Assembly: GCA_018228645.1 (NCBI GenBank)
Contig: CP073693.1
Span: forward strand, 2,242,416-2,306,415
Direction of reading: 5' to 3'
Length of the DNA stretch: 64,000 nucleotides
Source of the DNA: Clostridiaceae bacterium Marseille-Q4143
GTDB lineage: Bacteria > Bacillota > Clostridia > Lachnospirales > Lachnospiraceae
Each line of letters starts with the position of its first letter. Position 1 is the stretch's first letter. The notes beneath the pieces were generated by a model. It was not told the DNA's origin, made no database searches, and saw only the letters and a program-made list of their open reading frames with translations. This document shows, piece after piece, positions 11,144 through 20,641 of the stretch. Both the position numbers and the translations under genes were made by a program.

Positions 11144-11356
11144 ATGAAAATATCAAATGCATCTGATTTTGGAATTGTGATTCGAAACCGCAGAAAAGAA
11201 TTAAAATATACGCAGGCATATCTTGCAGAATATACAGGTTTTAGTGTTAGTTTTATATCAGATCTGGAGCGTGGGAAGGCAACGGCAGAACTTGGAAAGG
11301 CCATTTATTTGATGAATCTTTTGGGAATGGATTTAACAGTAGAAAAGCGAGGATAA
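11144..11356 (+). CDS. hipB: HipB-like antitoxin/repressor
   Basis: A 70-aa protein consisting of one XRE helix-turn-helix (about 8-62: IRNRRKELKYTQAYLAEYTG, then SVSFISDLERGK). The start is the ATG after GGAGAAAAAT; an upstream in-frame TTG would overlap the ribosome site. It ends 1 nt before the hipA start, so translation is coupled. By family it neutralises HipA and represses its own promoter at the palindromes just upstream. It is slightly shorter than E. coli HipB and lacks an extended C-terminal tail. Confidence 0.88.
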   Translation: MKISNASDFGIVIRNRRKELKYTQAYLAEYTGFSVSFISDLERGKATAELGKAIYLMNLLGMDLTVEKRG

Positions 11357-11357
11357 A

Positions 11358-12638
11358 ATGAGAACATTAGTAGTGTATATAGAAATGAATGGGCAACAAA
11401 ATTATGTAGGTCAGATAAAAGGAAATGGACTTGCAGATGCCTGTTTTACATATGCGGATGAATATTGCGCTAAATCAGAAGCAGTTTCTATTTCTCTGAG
11501 TTTACCGATTTCAGAAAAAATTTTTTCTCCGATACAGACACAGAATTTTTTTGAAGGACTTCTTCCGGAAGGATTCACCAGGAGATGCGTTGCAAATTGG
11601 ATGCATGCAGATGAGAATGATTATATAACCATTTTGTCTGGACTCGGAAATGAATGTTTGGGAGCAATTAGAATTGTCGAAGATAGTTCTTTACAAAGTA
11701 ATGATTCCTATAAAAGACTTACTTTTGAGGAAGTACGGAATCTTGCACAGGAAGGAGCAAGCGAATCAGCGCAGATCGTTACAAAATCACATCTGTCATT
11801 GACAGGCGCATCTGGAAAGGTTGGATTGTATTTTAATAATGATGATAAACAGTGGTATCAGCCAATAGGAAATGCGCCCAGCACACATATTGTAAAGCAG
11901 AGTCATGTGAGATTGAAAGAAATTGTTACTAATGAACAGCTCTGTCTTTTGACTGCTGCTGGAATGGGGATAGAAACGCCGGAAAGCTTTGTTGTGAATA
12001 CAGGAGATTCTAAAGACGGAGATGTGTTGTTTGCAACAAAGAGATATGACAGAAGTTTTGAAGGTGCAGTTCGCAATTTGGATGGTTTGAGGATTCCACT
12101 TCGTTTGCATCAGGAAGATTTTGCACAAGCGCTGGGAATCGCAGCACAACATAAATATGAGTGTAATCAGGACAAATATTTACAAAAAGCATTTGAATTG
12201 ATACGAAATTATTCTGCAAATCCGATGGAAGATCAGCTGAAATTGTGGGATATTACGGTGTATAATTATTTAATAGGAAATACGGACAATCATATAAAAA
12301 ATTTATCATTGCTATACAGTAAGAATCTGAAGAGCATCAGGCTGGCACCGGCGTATGATATTGTGAGTACAACAATTTATGAAAGTAGTACAAAAGATAT
12401 GGCGCTTAGCATTAATGGAAAATATGCGATTGATACATTAAAAAGAACGGATTTTAAGGAGCAGGCGCATCAATGTGGAATTGGTGAAAAGATAGCCATG
12501 GATCATTTTGAAAAACTGGTATCTGGGTTTGAGCAGATGTTACAGAACACCGCTGATTTTATGAAGGAAGAAGGATTCGTCAATTCTGAAAAATTAAAAG
12601 AAAAAATATTGAGCTTTGGAGGGTATCACTACTTATAA
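11358..12638 (+). CDS. hipA: HipA-like serine/threonine kinase toxin
   Basis: A 426-aa kinase of the HipA family. Family members inactivate glutamyl-tRNA synthetase or other targets and cause growth arrest. Visible parts: an N-terminal couple_hipA-type domain with FFEGLLPEG; the glycine/phosphate loop region LTGASGKVGLY (about 148); ATP-binding Lys in HIVKQ; catalytic GNTDNHIKN (about 309, with Asp and Asn); and the metal-binding Asp of APAYDIVS. All catalytic residues are present. The loop lacks the usual SxxGxQ/P pattern around the regulatory Ser, so autoregulation may differ. It follows hipB directly. The 40-bp tail after the stop has no clear terminator. Confidence 0.88.
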   Translation: MRTLVVYIEMNGQQNYVGQIKGNGLADACFTYADEYCAKSEAVSISLSLPISEKIFSPIQTQNFFEGLLPEGFTRRCVANWMHADENDYITILSGLGNECLGAIRIVEDSSLQSNDSYKRLTFEEVRNLAQEGASESAQIVTKSHLSLTGASGKVGLYFNNDDKQWYQPIGNAPSTHIVKQSHVRLKEIVTNEQLCLLTAAGMGIETPESFVVNTGDSKDGDVLFATKRYDRSFEGAVRNLDGLRIPLRLHQEDFAQALGIAAQHKYECNQDKYLQKAFELIRNYSANPMEDQLKLWDITVYNYLIGNTDNHIKNLSLLYSKNLKSIRLAPAYDIVSTTIYESSTKDMALSINGKYAIDTLKRTDFKEQAHQCGIGEKIAMDHFEKLVSGFEQMLQNTADFMKEEGFVNSEKLKEKILSFGGYHYL

Positions 12639-12692
12639 ATATACAAAATTCAGATATCATTTTTGGAAAAAAGTACTTTTGCGACCAGATGC

Positions 12693-12727
12693 CCTTAGCT
12701 TTATAATAAAGAATCATAAAGCTAAGG
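12693..12727 (+). repeat. 12-bp inverted repeat masking a ribosome binding site
   Basis: CCTTAGCTTTAT (12693-12704) and ATAAAGCTAAGG (12716-12727) are perfect inverted repeats around an 11-nt loop. No T-tract follows. The right arm contains the AAGG of the AAGGAG site for the small gene at 12740, so the stem would hide it in RNA. Confidence 0.65.
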
Positions 12728-12739
12728 AGAGGGATAGAT

Positions 12740-12960
12740 ATGCACGAGTATGAAATTTTTATTGAAGAAATGAACCCATGCGGGGGAGAGAAGCACAGTA
12801 AAAAACAATTATTGAAGCAGAGACTGTAAGCTCAGAAGCTTATGTAATTGAAAATGGATGATTTCCTATTCCGGAGACTACCTGTAAGGAAAATGGTGAT
12901 ACCGTTATCGTAACAGGAGATAATAAGGGGACAATCATCCGTTATACTTTTACAGAATAA
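12740..12960 (+). pseudogene. small conserved protein (~70 aa), frameshifted and with a stop
   Basis: It starts ATG with AAGGAGAGGGATAG and reads MHEYEIFIEEMNPCGGEKHS. Then the frame shifts by one base inside AGTAAAAAACAATT. The second frame continues KTIIEAETVSSEAYVIENG, hits a TGA, and goes on FPIPETTCKENGDTVIVTGD to a natural TAA at 12958. The pieces form one plausible compact protein if the shift is repaired and TGA read as a former CGA. Two independent lesions mean it is dead. The function was never known; the DTVIVTGDNKG-TIIRYTF ending resembles small beta-rich proteins of Lachnospiraceae. Confidence 0.7.
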
Positions 12961-13094
12961 TTTTCAGAAGTCGTACCATTCACATGAGATTCTAAACAGA
13001 TGGAGGAGACAGAAATAATTCTCCTGTTCCGGCATCCCATCGTGAAAATGTTCCTTTCTGCACTGACATCAGTTCTGCATCACGAGCTTTTCTT

Positions 13095-13928
13095 TTATTC
13101 ATAGTACATATCGAAATCGCGATAGGTATCTTCATAGGTTTTCAGGCGTTCTGCCACCATGTCTTTCCGCTCTTCATGAATTTTTGCAGTGATTACATCA
13201 AAAAGACAATACATACAGATAGGAGAACTGAATCCCATACTGTCTTTAATGGGAGCAGCAAGAATCGTACAGTCTGAAATATTAAAAAATGGAGATGAAA
13301 CACTGTCCGTAATGGAAATCAGGGTAGCTCCCATTTTTTTTGCGGATTCTGCATAATGATACGTCCATTTTGTATAGCGGGCAAAAGCAATGCTTAAAAC
13401 CACTGTTTTAGTTGTAATATTATTTAATAAGTCAAAGCGAGGATCGTAAAATTCCTGAATGATATGTGTATTACCAAGCAGAAGATTCAAGCGGTTACCT
13501 AACCAGTTGGCCGCATGGTAAGAAGAACGTGCACCGGTTACCAGAATCTGGTCTGCATTTAAAAGAGCTTCTGTTGTTTTATCCAAAATTGATTCATCAA
13601 GATGGACAATCCAATCCTGCAGAGACTGGGTTTCGCGGGTGAAAATTTTCTGATAAAATGTCTGGTTTTGCACCTGCTCTGTCGTATTGCGCAGAGGAAT
13701 CGCAAGAATTTCTTCGCGAAGTTTCTGCTGCATGGCCGAAAAACTGTCAAAACCGAGAGAGTAGGCAAAGCGGATAACGGTTGTTTCACTGACGGAAATA
13801 TCTTTGCTGAGCTTTGCGAGGGTTGCGTAGCTGAATTCATCTTTATTATTCAGAATATATTCGGCAACTTTTCGCTGACCTGCGGATAATGTAGGAATTT
13901 TATCGTAAATAAGTTGATCGAGATTCAT
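13095..13928 (-). CDS. RpiR/MurR-family regulator
   Basis: A 277-aa regulator. Residues 1-77 are the RpiR HTH (GQRKVAEYILNNKDEFSYAT, then DISVSETTVIRFAYSLGFDSF). Residues about 125-250 are a SIS sugar-phosphate-binding domain (VTGARSSYHAANWLGNRLN, AFARYTK). The ATG follows GGGAGGTAATC. It is transcribed away from the hydrolase-permease-malic enzyme operon and separated from it by a 36-bp dyad, its likely operator. SIS domains usually sense phosphosugars, so the effector may be a sugar-phosphate-like intermediate even though the operon looks like carboxylate use. Confidence 0.88.
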   Translation of the reverse strand: MNLDQLIYDKIPTLSAGQRKVAEYILNNKDEFSYATLAKLSKDISVSETTVIRFAYSLGFDSFSAMQQKLREEILAIPLRNTTEQVQNQTFYQKIFTRETQSLQDWIVHLDESILDKTTEALLNADQILVTGARSSYHAANWLGNRLNLLLGNTHIIQEFYDPRFDLLNNITTKTVVLSIAFARYTKWTYHYAESAKKMGATLISITDSVSSPFFNISDCTILAAPIKDSMGFSSPICMYCLFDVITAKIHEERKDMVAERLKTYEDTYRDFDMYYE

Positions 13929-14012
13929 GATTACCTCCCTGCATAAATTAAAAATAGTATAGCAAAAAATGCAGAAATGTTCAATTAAGAAACTTATAAT
14001 TCGAAAATAAAG

Positions 14013-14048
14013 TAAACAATTCTTTTTATGAATAAAAAGAATTGTTTA
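14013..14048. promoter_or_regulatory. 36-bp perfect dyad, candidate RpiR operator
   Basis: TAAACAATTCTTTTTAT (14013-14029) and its exact reverse complement (14032-14048) are separated by GA. It lies in the 260-bp divergent region between RpiR and its likely target operon. The arms are too AT-rich and the position too far from both genes for a useful terminator, so an operator is more likely. Confidence 0.65.
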
Positions 14049-14187
14049 ATACTACCAAAAATGAAGTGCTGATTTTGAGAATTATGCCAATTGTAATGGA
14101 GTAGATACTATGTTAGCATAGCAGTAAATAATTCACGTGAATATTATGAAGAATTAAATGCAACTATAAAATTAAAGGGGAATGTGT

Positions 14188-15612
14188 ATGTTAAAGAACA
14201 AACCTGAAAAATACGGGATTTCTTCGGAAAATCTTCTGCATATGGTACATGAACTGGAAACATTTGTAGAAGATATCCATTCTATATCTGTGGTATGTGA
14301 CAACGATGTCATTTTTTCAAAATGTATTTCTCCATATACGGAAGATTCTATGCAGATGCTGCATTCATTTTCTAAGAGTATGAACAGTATTGCGGTCGGA
14401 ATCGCCATCAGTGAAGGGAAACTGAAACTGGATGATCTGGTCGTAGATCATTTTAGAGAATATTTGCCGGAAAATTATGACCGGCGAATTGATCGGCTTA
14501 CGGTTCGAAATCTGCTGACAATGGCAGCAAATTCCTGCCGGTTGAGCACTTGTTTCCGGGGAGTGACCAGTTCCTGGATTACGCATTATTTTACCTATGA
14601 ATTACCACATGATCCAGGAACTGTATTTCAGTATGATACTGGTGCCAGTTATATGTTGTCTTCTCTGGTATCAAAGATCATGCATAAAAATGTACTGGAA
14701 TTGATGAAGGAACGCGTTTTTGGACCAATGGGAATCACGGACGTTGAATGGCTGGAAAGTCCGGAAGGAAATACGGTAGGTGGCTGGGGATTGTACTTAA
14801 AGACTCCGGACATTGCAAAAATTGCGATTCTTCTTGCTAATATGGGAAAATGGAATGGAAAACAGCTGATACCGGAGGCGTATTTAAAAGAAGCAACCAG
14901 AAAGCAGATTGACACTCCAGAAGAAAAGTATCCAGTATGTGGATATGGCTATCAGTACTGGATTACCGCAGACAATTCTTTTGGCGTGTATGGAGCTTTC
15001 GGAAATGTTATTGTTGTAAATCCGGAGAAGAAACTTGCAGTGGCAGTTACAGCGGGAGCCAGTGATAAACATGGAAATCCAAACCGTCTGATCAGTAAGA
15101 TCGTGAATGAGAGACTTTTTGCGCCGACGACAAGAGAGACGTTACAGGAAGATGCAGAAGCAGAGGAACAGCTTGAAACGTATGTTGACAATTTAATACT
15201 TCCGTTTCCGGCAGGAAAAGAAAATTCTTCGCTGGAAGGTACGTTGTTTGGAAAAACAATTATGTTTGATGAAAATGAACGGGATATTTTTTCTGTGAAG
15301 ATTGACAGAGCAGGGAAGAATGAACTTTTAATTTCTTTCCAACTGAAGGACAGACAGGTAACAGTGAAGGCCGGGTTTGAAAAATGGATGACACAGAATG
15401 TAATATTTGATGATCCACGGCATTTCCTGAACAGCTTTGCTTATGCATTTGCAGATGATAAGACCCTGATTTTGAAACAGTACTGGCTGAATATGTCCGG
15501 GTATGATACCTATACTCTTCATTATCAGGGAGATGTGGTAAACGGAATGATTATTACAAGTGTGAAGCTTGGCGGGGCTGTGCCGGTCGAGCTTGCAGGA
15601 AAAGTACAGTAG
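14188..15612 (+). CDS. serine hydrolase of the beta-lactamase/DD-peptidase fold
   Basis: A 474-aa protein with the SxxK motif S60-F-S-K63 and the second motif in FQYDTGASYMLSSLV (Tyr as general base). A GAFGN segment (about 270) stands where class C enzymes have the KTG-like strand. No signal peptide or lipobox is seen, so it appears cytoplasmic. The ~120 C-terminal residues form a separate beta-rich domain, as in EstB/D-aminopeptidase relatives. ATG 14188 is chosen over 14182 because AAAGGGG then has proper spacing. It is first in an operon with a permease and malic enzyme. It probably hydrolyses an ester or amide of the imported compound; the true substrate is unknown. Confidence 0.83.
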   Translation: MLKNKPEKYGISSENLLHMVHELETFVEDIHSISVVCDNDVIFSKCISPYTEDSMQMLHSFSKSMNSIAVGIAISEGKLKLDDLVVDHFREYLPENYDRRIDRLTVRNLLTMAANSCRLSTCFRGVTSSWITHYFTYELPHDPGTVFQYDTGASYMLSSLVSKIMHKNVLELMKERVFGPMGITDVEWLESPEGNTVGGWGLYLKTPDIAKIAILLANMGKWNGKQLIPEAYLKEATRKQIDTPEEKYPVCGYGYQYWITADNSFGVYGAFGNVIVVNPEKKLAVAVTAGASDKHGNPNRLISKIVNERLFAPTTRETLQEDAEAEEQLETYVDNLILPFPAGKENSSLEGTLFGKTIMFDENERDIFSVKIDRAGKNELLISFQLKDRQVTVKAGFEKWMTQNVIFDDPRHFLNSFAYAFADDKTLILKQYWLNMSGYDTYTLHYQGDVVNGMIITSVKLGGAVPVELAGKVQ

Positions 15613-15626
15613 GGAGAAAAAATACG

Positions 15627-16913
15627 ATGGATATGAGTTTAATAGGAATTGTTGTGGCACTGATTGTGCTGATTGTCATTTGTTACCGGAAATTCAATCC
15701 GGTGGTTGGAACGTTAATCTGTGTCAGTATTCTGGCATTATTCAGTGGTTTGTCCGTTCTGGATACGATCACGGATACTTATTTTACGGGATTTTCCGAA
15801 TTTCTGAAGAATAACTTCTTATTATTTGCAACGGGAACGGTATTTGCATCTGTGATGGAAGGTTCTGGTGCGGCAGCAGCGTTCGCAAAAATGATTTATT
15901 CTAAAGTGGGAGGCCGGGGTGCTATTTATGGATGTATGCTGGCTGTACTGATTCTGGGCTATATCGGTGTCAATGGTTGGGCTCTGATGTTTATTGCATA
16001 TCCCATTTTCCTCTGTGTATTCAAACAGGAGAATCTTCCGAGATGGTTGATTCCGGGTGTGATTTATACTTCTCTGGCTTATAACAGTTCCATGTTCCCG
16101 GGTTCGCCGTCTATCTTAAATGTACTTCCGACCCAGTATCTGGGAACTGATACCATGGCTGCTTCCGGTCTTGGAATTGCAACCGGTATTTTCAGCAGTA
16201 TTCTGTGTGTGATTTATCTGGAATATGAGTTCAGAAAAGCAAAGAAAAATCATGATGAATTTGTAGTTACTCCGGATATTGAAGAGAAAATGAAAGCATT
16301 TGAGGAGATGGAGATTGTAAAACCGTGGAGATCTGTGATTCCGATGGTGCTGTTATTTGTTCTTCTGAATGTTTTTAAAGTAAATGTGAACGTAGCTATT
16401 ATTTTGGCAACATTCTGTTGTGCATTCCTGTACTGGAACACGACACCGAAGAAATTGAATCTAATTGATGATGGTGTAAAACGGGCCAGTATGGTAATTA
16501 TGAATACTGCTGCGGTAGTAGGATTTGGCTATGTGGTAAAATCCACCGTTGGTTTCCAGAATCTCATTGATATGCTGGCAAATCTGGGTGGAAATCCACT
16601 GATTTCATTTGCAACGGCAACAACCCTGATTGCCGGAGCAACCGGATCTGGTTCCGGCGGTATTGGAATTGCGATGGAAGTATTTGCGCATAAATATATG
16701 GAGCTTGGTGTAGATCCGGCAGTTCTTCACCGAGTGGCAGCAATTGCCTGCAACGGACTGGATACATTGCCCCATAACAGCATGGTAATTACCTGTCTGG
16801 CAGCGTGCGGAATGACTCATAAAGAAAGTTATAAACCGATTTTCATTACTTCTGTATGCATTACCTTAATTGGACTGGCATTTGCAGTATTTCTTGGAAT
16901 TGTATTTTATTAA
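15627..16913 (+). CDS. GntP/citrate-type carboxylate permease
   Basis: A 428-aa membrane protein with about 11-12 hydrophobic segments. Features are typical of the ion-transporter superfamily (GntP, CitMHS): two related halves, FPGSPSILN in the first half, and a glycine/serine-rich TGSGSGGIGIA loop plus LPHNSMVI in the second. Relatives carry gluconate, citrate or other organic acids with H+ or Na+. It lies 14 nt after the hydrolase and 15 nt before malic enzyme, so it is co-transcribed. The neighbours suggest a malate-like or malate-yielding substrate. The ATG follows AGGGAGAAAAAATACG. Confidence 0.82.
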   Translation: MDMSLIGIVVALIVLIVICYRKFNPVVGTLICVSILALFSGLSVLDTITDTYFTGFSEFLKNNFLLFATGTVFASVMEGSGAAAAFAKMIYSKVGGRGAIYGCMLAVLILGYIGVNGWALMFIAYPIFLCVFKQENLPRWLIPGVIYTSLAYNSSMFPGSPSILNVLPTQYLGTDTMAASGLGIATGIFSSILCVIYLEYEFRKAKKNHDEFVVTPDIEEKMKAFEEMEIVKPWRSVIPMVLLFVLLNVFKVNVNVAIILATFCCAFLYWNTTPKKLNLIDDGVKRASMVIMNTAAVVGFGYVVKSTVGFQNLIDMLANLGGNPLISFATATTLIAGATGSGSGGIGIAMEVFAHKYMELGVDPAVLHRVAAIACNGLDTLPHNSMVITCLAACGMTHKESYKPIFITSVCITLIGLAFAVFLGIVFY

Positions 16914-16928
16914 GGAAAGGAAAATAGA

Positions 16929-18104
16929 ATGGATTACGCAAAAGAGTCATTAAGACTCCACAGAGAGTGGAAGGGTAAAATTGAAGTGGTTGCAACTGTA
17001 CCGGTTGCCAACAAGGATGATCTGTCTCTGGCTTATACGCCGGGCGTTGCACAGCCCTGTCTGGAGATTCAGAAGGATGTGGAGCAGAGCTACGAGCTGA
17101 CCCGCCGTCATAATCTCTGCCTGGTCGTTACCGACGGAAGTGCGGTACTGGGACTGGGAGACATCGGACCGGAAGCAGGTATGCCGGTTATGGAGGGAAA
17201 ATGTGTGCTGTTCAAGGCATTTGGTGATGTGGATGCATTCCCGCTCTGCATCAAGAGCCATGATGTGGACGAGATTGTCAATACGATTTACCTGATTTCC
17301 GGCAGCTTTGCAGGCGTGAATTTGGAGGATATTTCCGCTCCCCGCTGCTTTGAAATAGAGAAAAAACTGAAAGAGAAATGTGATATTCCGATTTTCCATG
17401 ACGATCAGCATGGTACCGCCATTATTACACTGGCCGGACTGACCAACGCACTGAAGCTGGTTGGTAAGAAAAAAGAGGAAGTAAAAGTTGTAGTAAACGG
17501 TGCAGGAGCTGCTGCTATTTCCATTACCCGTCTTCTTCTGACCGCAGGTGTGAAGAATGTAACCCTGTGTGACAGAAAAGGTGCCATCTATGAAGGCCGT
17601 GCCGAGGGCATGAATCCGGTAAAAGAGGAGATGGCGAAAGTTACCAACCTGGAGAAGAAGAGCGGAAGCCTGGCAGACATGCTGGTGGGTGCGGACGTTT
17701 TCATCGGTGTCAGTGCACCGGGTATGGTAACACCGGAGATGGTGAAGACGATGAATAAAGATGCCATCATTTTTGCATGTGCAAACCCAACGCCGGAAAT
17801 CTTCCCGGATGATGCGAAGGCAGGAGGCGCAAGAGTCATTGCAACCGGAAGAAGTGATTTCCCGAACCAGATCAATAATGTACTTGCATTTCCTGGTATT
17901 TTCCGCGGTGCATTCGATGTGCGTGCAAAAGACATCAATGATGAGATGAAGCTGGCCGCCTCCAAAGCACTGGCAGATCTCATTACCGATGAGGAACTTA
18001 GCGAGGACTACATTATTCCGAAGGCATTTGACCCGAGAGTTGGTAAAGCCGTAGCTGCAGCAGTGGCAGAAGCAGCAAGAAAAACAGGCGCTGCACGGTT
18101 ATAA
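16929..18104 (+). CDS. malic enzyme (malate to pyruvate + CO2)
   Basis: A 391-aa NAD(P)-dependent malic enzyme of the short bacterial type. Visible: the N-terminal malic domain with YTPGVAQPC and VTDGSAVLGLGDIG; catalytic Lys in FPLCIKS; metal-binding ED and D in LEDISAPRCFEIE and FHDDQHGTA; and the nucleotide fold VNGAGAAAISI followed by ANPTPEIFP. All catalytic residues are intact. Length is normal. It is the last gene of the operon and feeds the product into pyruvate, giving reducing power. The ATG follows AAGGAAAGGAAAATAG. A strong terminator follows. Confidence 0.94.
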   Translation: MDYAKESLRLHREWKGKIEVVATVPVANKDDLSLAYTPGVAQPCLEIQKDVEQSYELTRRHNLCLVVTDGSAVLGLGDIGPEAGMPVMEGKCVLFKAFGDVDAFPLCIKSHDVDEIVNTIYLISGSFAGVNLEDISAPRCFEIEKKLKEKCDIPIFHDDQHGTAIITLAGLTNALKLVGKKKEEVKVVVNGAGAAAISITRLLLTAGVKNVTLCDRKGAIYEGRAEGMNPVKEEMAKVTNLEKKSGSLADMLVGADVFIGVSAPGMVTPEMVKTMNKDAIIFACANPTPEIFPDDAKAGGARVIATGRSDFPNQINNVLAFPGIFRGAFDVRAKDINDEMKLAASKALADLITDEELSEDYIIPKAFDPRVGKAVAAAVAEAARKTGAARL

Positions 18105-18122
18105 AAATATAAATTGCTTTGC

Positions 18123-18175
18123 AATGGTTATGAATGGTTATACAATAAATATAACTACTCATAACCATTTTTTTT
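18123..18175 (+). terminator. operon terminator after malic enzyme
   Basis: AATGGTTATGA (18123-18133) pairs with TCATAACCATT (18159-18169), followed by eight T. A second ATGGTTAT inside the loop offers an alternative pairing. Confidence 0.85.
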
Positions 18176-18191
18176 GAAGTGAGGAAAGCAG

Positions 18192-20173
18192 ATGCAGAAT
18201 CCGGGAGAACGTATCCGAGAGATTGATGAACGGCTGGAGCAGATGCCGAAGGGTACGCTGACTTATAAGACGATTAATGGAAAGAAGCAGCCATATGTGC
18301 AGCAGACCATACATGGAAAGTCTGTCTGCTATTATGTAAAATTAACGGAGCGGGAACAGATTTTGCTGGAGTTTGAAGAGCGAAGCCGGCTTCAGGAAGA
18401 AAAGCAGCGGCTGCTTGCTTATATGAAAAGTCTGGAGGATATTTTAAAAAAGAATCCTTATCTTGGAGCGGTCGTGGGATGTGGCTATCAGAATTTTCGG
18501 GATTTTGCATGTGGTAAACAGTTTTATGTGGATAAGACCCATTTTATCACAGAATGGATGAACCATGAGGCAAAGGTTACATTACTGACCAGACCGAGAA
18601 GATTTGGAAAAACGACGCTTTTAAGTACAGTGGAAAATTTCTTTGATCCGCGTTTTTCCGGACATCCGGAGTATTTTGAAAAACTGCAGGTATGGCAGGA
18701 TGAGCGGGCACGTAGCTGTTTTGGAACAATTCCGGTGCTTATGACAAGTTTTGGAAGCTGTAAGGGAAGAAATTATCAGCAGGCAGTCAAAGGACTGACA
18801 TTTCCCATGTATACGATGTATGAATTGCACAGCGAATTACAGAAAAGTCCGCGGTTAGGGCCTGAGGATATAGATAATTACAAAAATACCAAACAGGCAC
18901 TATTTGATGGTGATACAAAAAAGATAGAAACAGCCATACCGGCATTGTGTGCGCTGCTTTATAAACACTATGGAGTGATGCCTTATATTCTTCTCGATGA
19001 ATATGATACACCGCTTCTGGAAGCTTATACGGACGGTTACTGGGATGAGATGATCAGTACCTGCCGTCAGCTGTTCCATGGTGCCTTTACGGAGAATGAA
19101 TTTTACAGCAGGGCAATTATTACAGGAGTTACCAGGGTATCTAAGAATTCATTATTTTCAGATATGAATAATATCGAAGTTCATACAGTGACCAGTGCGG
19201 CCTATCAGGAGTGCTGTGGATTTACAGAGCAGGAAGTATCGGATGCCCTGAAATGCCAGAATTATGACTGTCTGCCGGAAGTGAAAGCCATGTATGACGG
19301 ATTCATTTTCGGCGGACAGCGGGATATTTACAATCCATGGTCCATCTGCGGATTCCTGCGCCATGGAGAGTTTGTAAGTTACTGGATCAATACCAGCAGT
19401 AATAAACTGATTGGAGAAATCATCCGAAGGCATCCGATTCGGAGCAAATATGAGATTGAACAGTTGATGTCAGGAGCAGTTGTCCATAAGAAAATCAATG
19501 AAAATATTACGTTTCAGTACCTGGATGGAGACGAGAACAGCCTGTGGTCACTGCTGTTGGCAGTTGGTTATATTAAGGCAGACAATGTGATAAAAAATGA
19601 GGAGATCACGGAGTGTGATGTATCGGTAACCAATCGGGAAGTCATGGGAATGTTTCGTAATGAAATTCTGGGAATGTTCCACAATGGGATTTGCCTTTGC
19701 AATGAGTTTGTAGAAGCACTGATGAAACATGATATGGATGATCTAACGTACATTTTAGAGGATATTACTTATGGTTCCATGAGTTATTTTGATGTGGCAG
19801 ATGGACCGGCAGAACGGGTGCCGGAGAATTTCTATCATGGACTGGTACTTGGATTGATTGTGTGCCTGAAGGATCAGTACCAGATTGTATCGAACCGGGA
19901 GAGCGGACGGGGCAGATACGACATTGCCATGTATCCGAAGCAGCCGAATCTGGATGCATTTATCATATCATGGAATTTAAAGTGCATAACAGCAGGAAGG
20001 AAGCCTCTCTGGAGCAGACGGCAGAAAATGCACTGAATCAGATAGAAGAAAAGGCCTATGAAAAAGACCTGCTGGCTGCGGGTATTCCTAAGGGAAGAAT
20101 TTATAAGATGGGATTTGCATTTCAGGGGAAAGATGTGGAAATCTCTTGCAAATCTCCTGAAACTTCTGTATAA
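18192..20173 (+). pseudogene. AAA-ATPase / PD-(D/E)XK (DUF1703-type) protein, frameshifted near the 3' end
   Basis: The first 590 codons are open. An N-terminal ~95-residue domain rich in charged helices precedes FRDFACGKQFYVDKTHFI and the P-loop RPRRFGKTT typical of AAA-ATPase_like/DUF1703 proteins; Walker B is YILLDEYDTPLL (about 272). The C-terminal nuclease fold needs D...EFK. At 19961-19970 the sequence TATCATATCA is a tandem copy of TATCA. Removing one copy restores AFIMEFKVHNSRKE and an open frame to 20173. As it stands, the main frame ends at 20036 after unrelated residues, losing the EFK catalytic strand. Function of the family is unproved; many copies occur in gut anaerobes. Confidence 0.83.
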
Positions 20174-20186
20174 TATTTTTCAAATA

Positions 20187-20272
20187 GGGAGCTCAAATAA
20201 ATGGGCTGAGAGTAGACTTGATTAGTCTTGACCTGGAACCTGATTTGGATAATGCCAACGGAGGGAAATACA
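20187..20272 (+). ncRNA. TPP (thiamine pyrophosphate) riboswitch
   Basis: Conserved parts are GGGAGC at the 5' end, GGGCTGAGAGTAGAC (pyrimidine-sensing arm with CTGAGA), and ACCTGATTTGGATAATGCCA with GGAGGGAAAT (pyrophosphate-sensing arm). It precedes thiS by 170 bp, with a terminator in between, so it should switch off transcription when TPP is bound. Confidence 0.95.
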
Positions 20273-20353
20273 TGTCGCGAATGGATGGACGTATGTGCCG
20301 TTGCTCTCTGTTTTGTGTGAACTGGGGGCACCACTTTTCACAGAGTACTTACA

Positions 20354-20396
20354 GGCGCCGGATGACACTAAAAGTGTGTCATTCGGTGCCTTTTTT
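20354..20396 (+). terminator. riboswitch-controlled terminator
   Basis: A long stem (GGCGCCGGATGACACT with AGTGTGTCATTCGGTGCC) is followed by six T. Upstream, CTCTGTTTTGTGTGAA and TTTTCACAGAG can pair with each other, giving a candidate anti-terminator/switch helix. Confidence 0.85.
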
Positions 20397-20441
20397 GTGT
20401 GCTTGGAGATTAAGGTGTTAAAACGTGAAAGGAGAAACAGG

Positions 20442-20636
20442 ATGGTAAAAATCAATGGAGAAGAAAAGGAGATTGCCGGAAAGAATCTTCTGGAATTTTT
20501 AAAAGAGACCGGATTTGAGCCGGAACGGGTAGTGGTGGAACGGAATCTCATGATCATTCCAAAAGACCAGCTGGGCAATGTGACCATTCAGGATGAGGAT
20601 GTCATTGAAGTTCTTAGGTTTGTAGGAGGAGGCTGA
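20442..20636 (+). CDS. thiS: sulfur carrier protein ThiS
   Basis: A 64-aa ubiquitin-like sulfur carrier for thiazole synthesis. The C-terminal Gly-Gly (RFVGGG) is the site of adenylation and thiocarboxylate formation. The ATG follows AAAGGAGAAACAGG. It is first in the thi operon under the TPP riboswitch and 5 nt before thiF, its activating enzyme. Confidence 0.93.
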   Translation: MVKINGEEKEIAGKNLLEFLKETGFEPERVVVERNLMIIPKDQLGNVTIQDEDVIEVLRFVGGG

Positions 20637-20641
20637 AAAAA

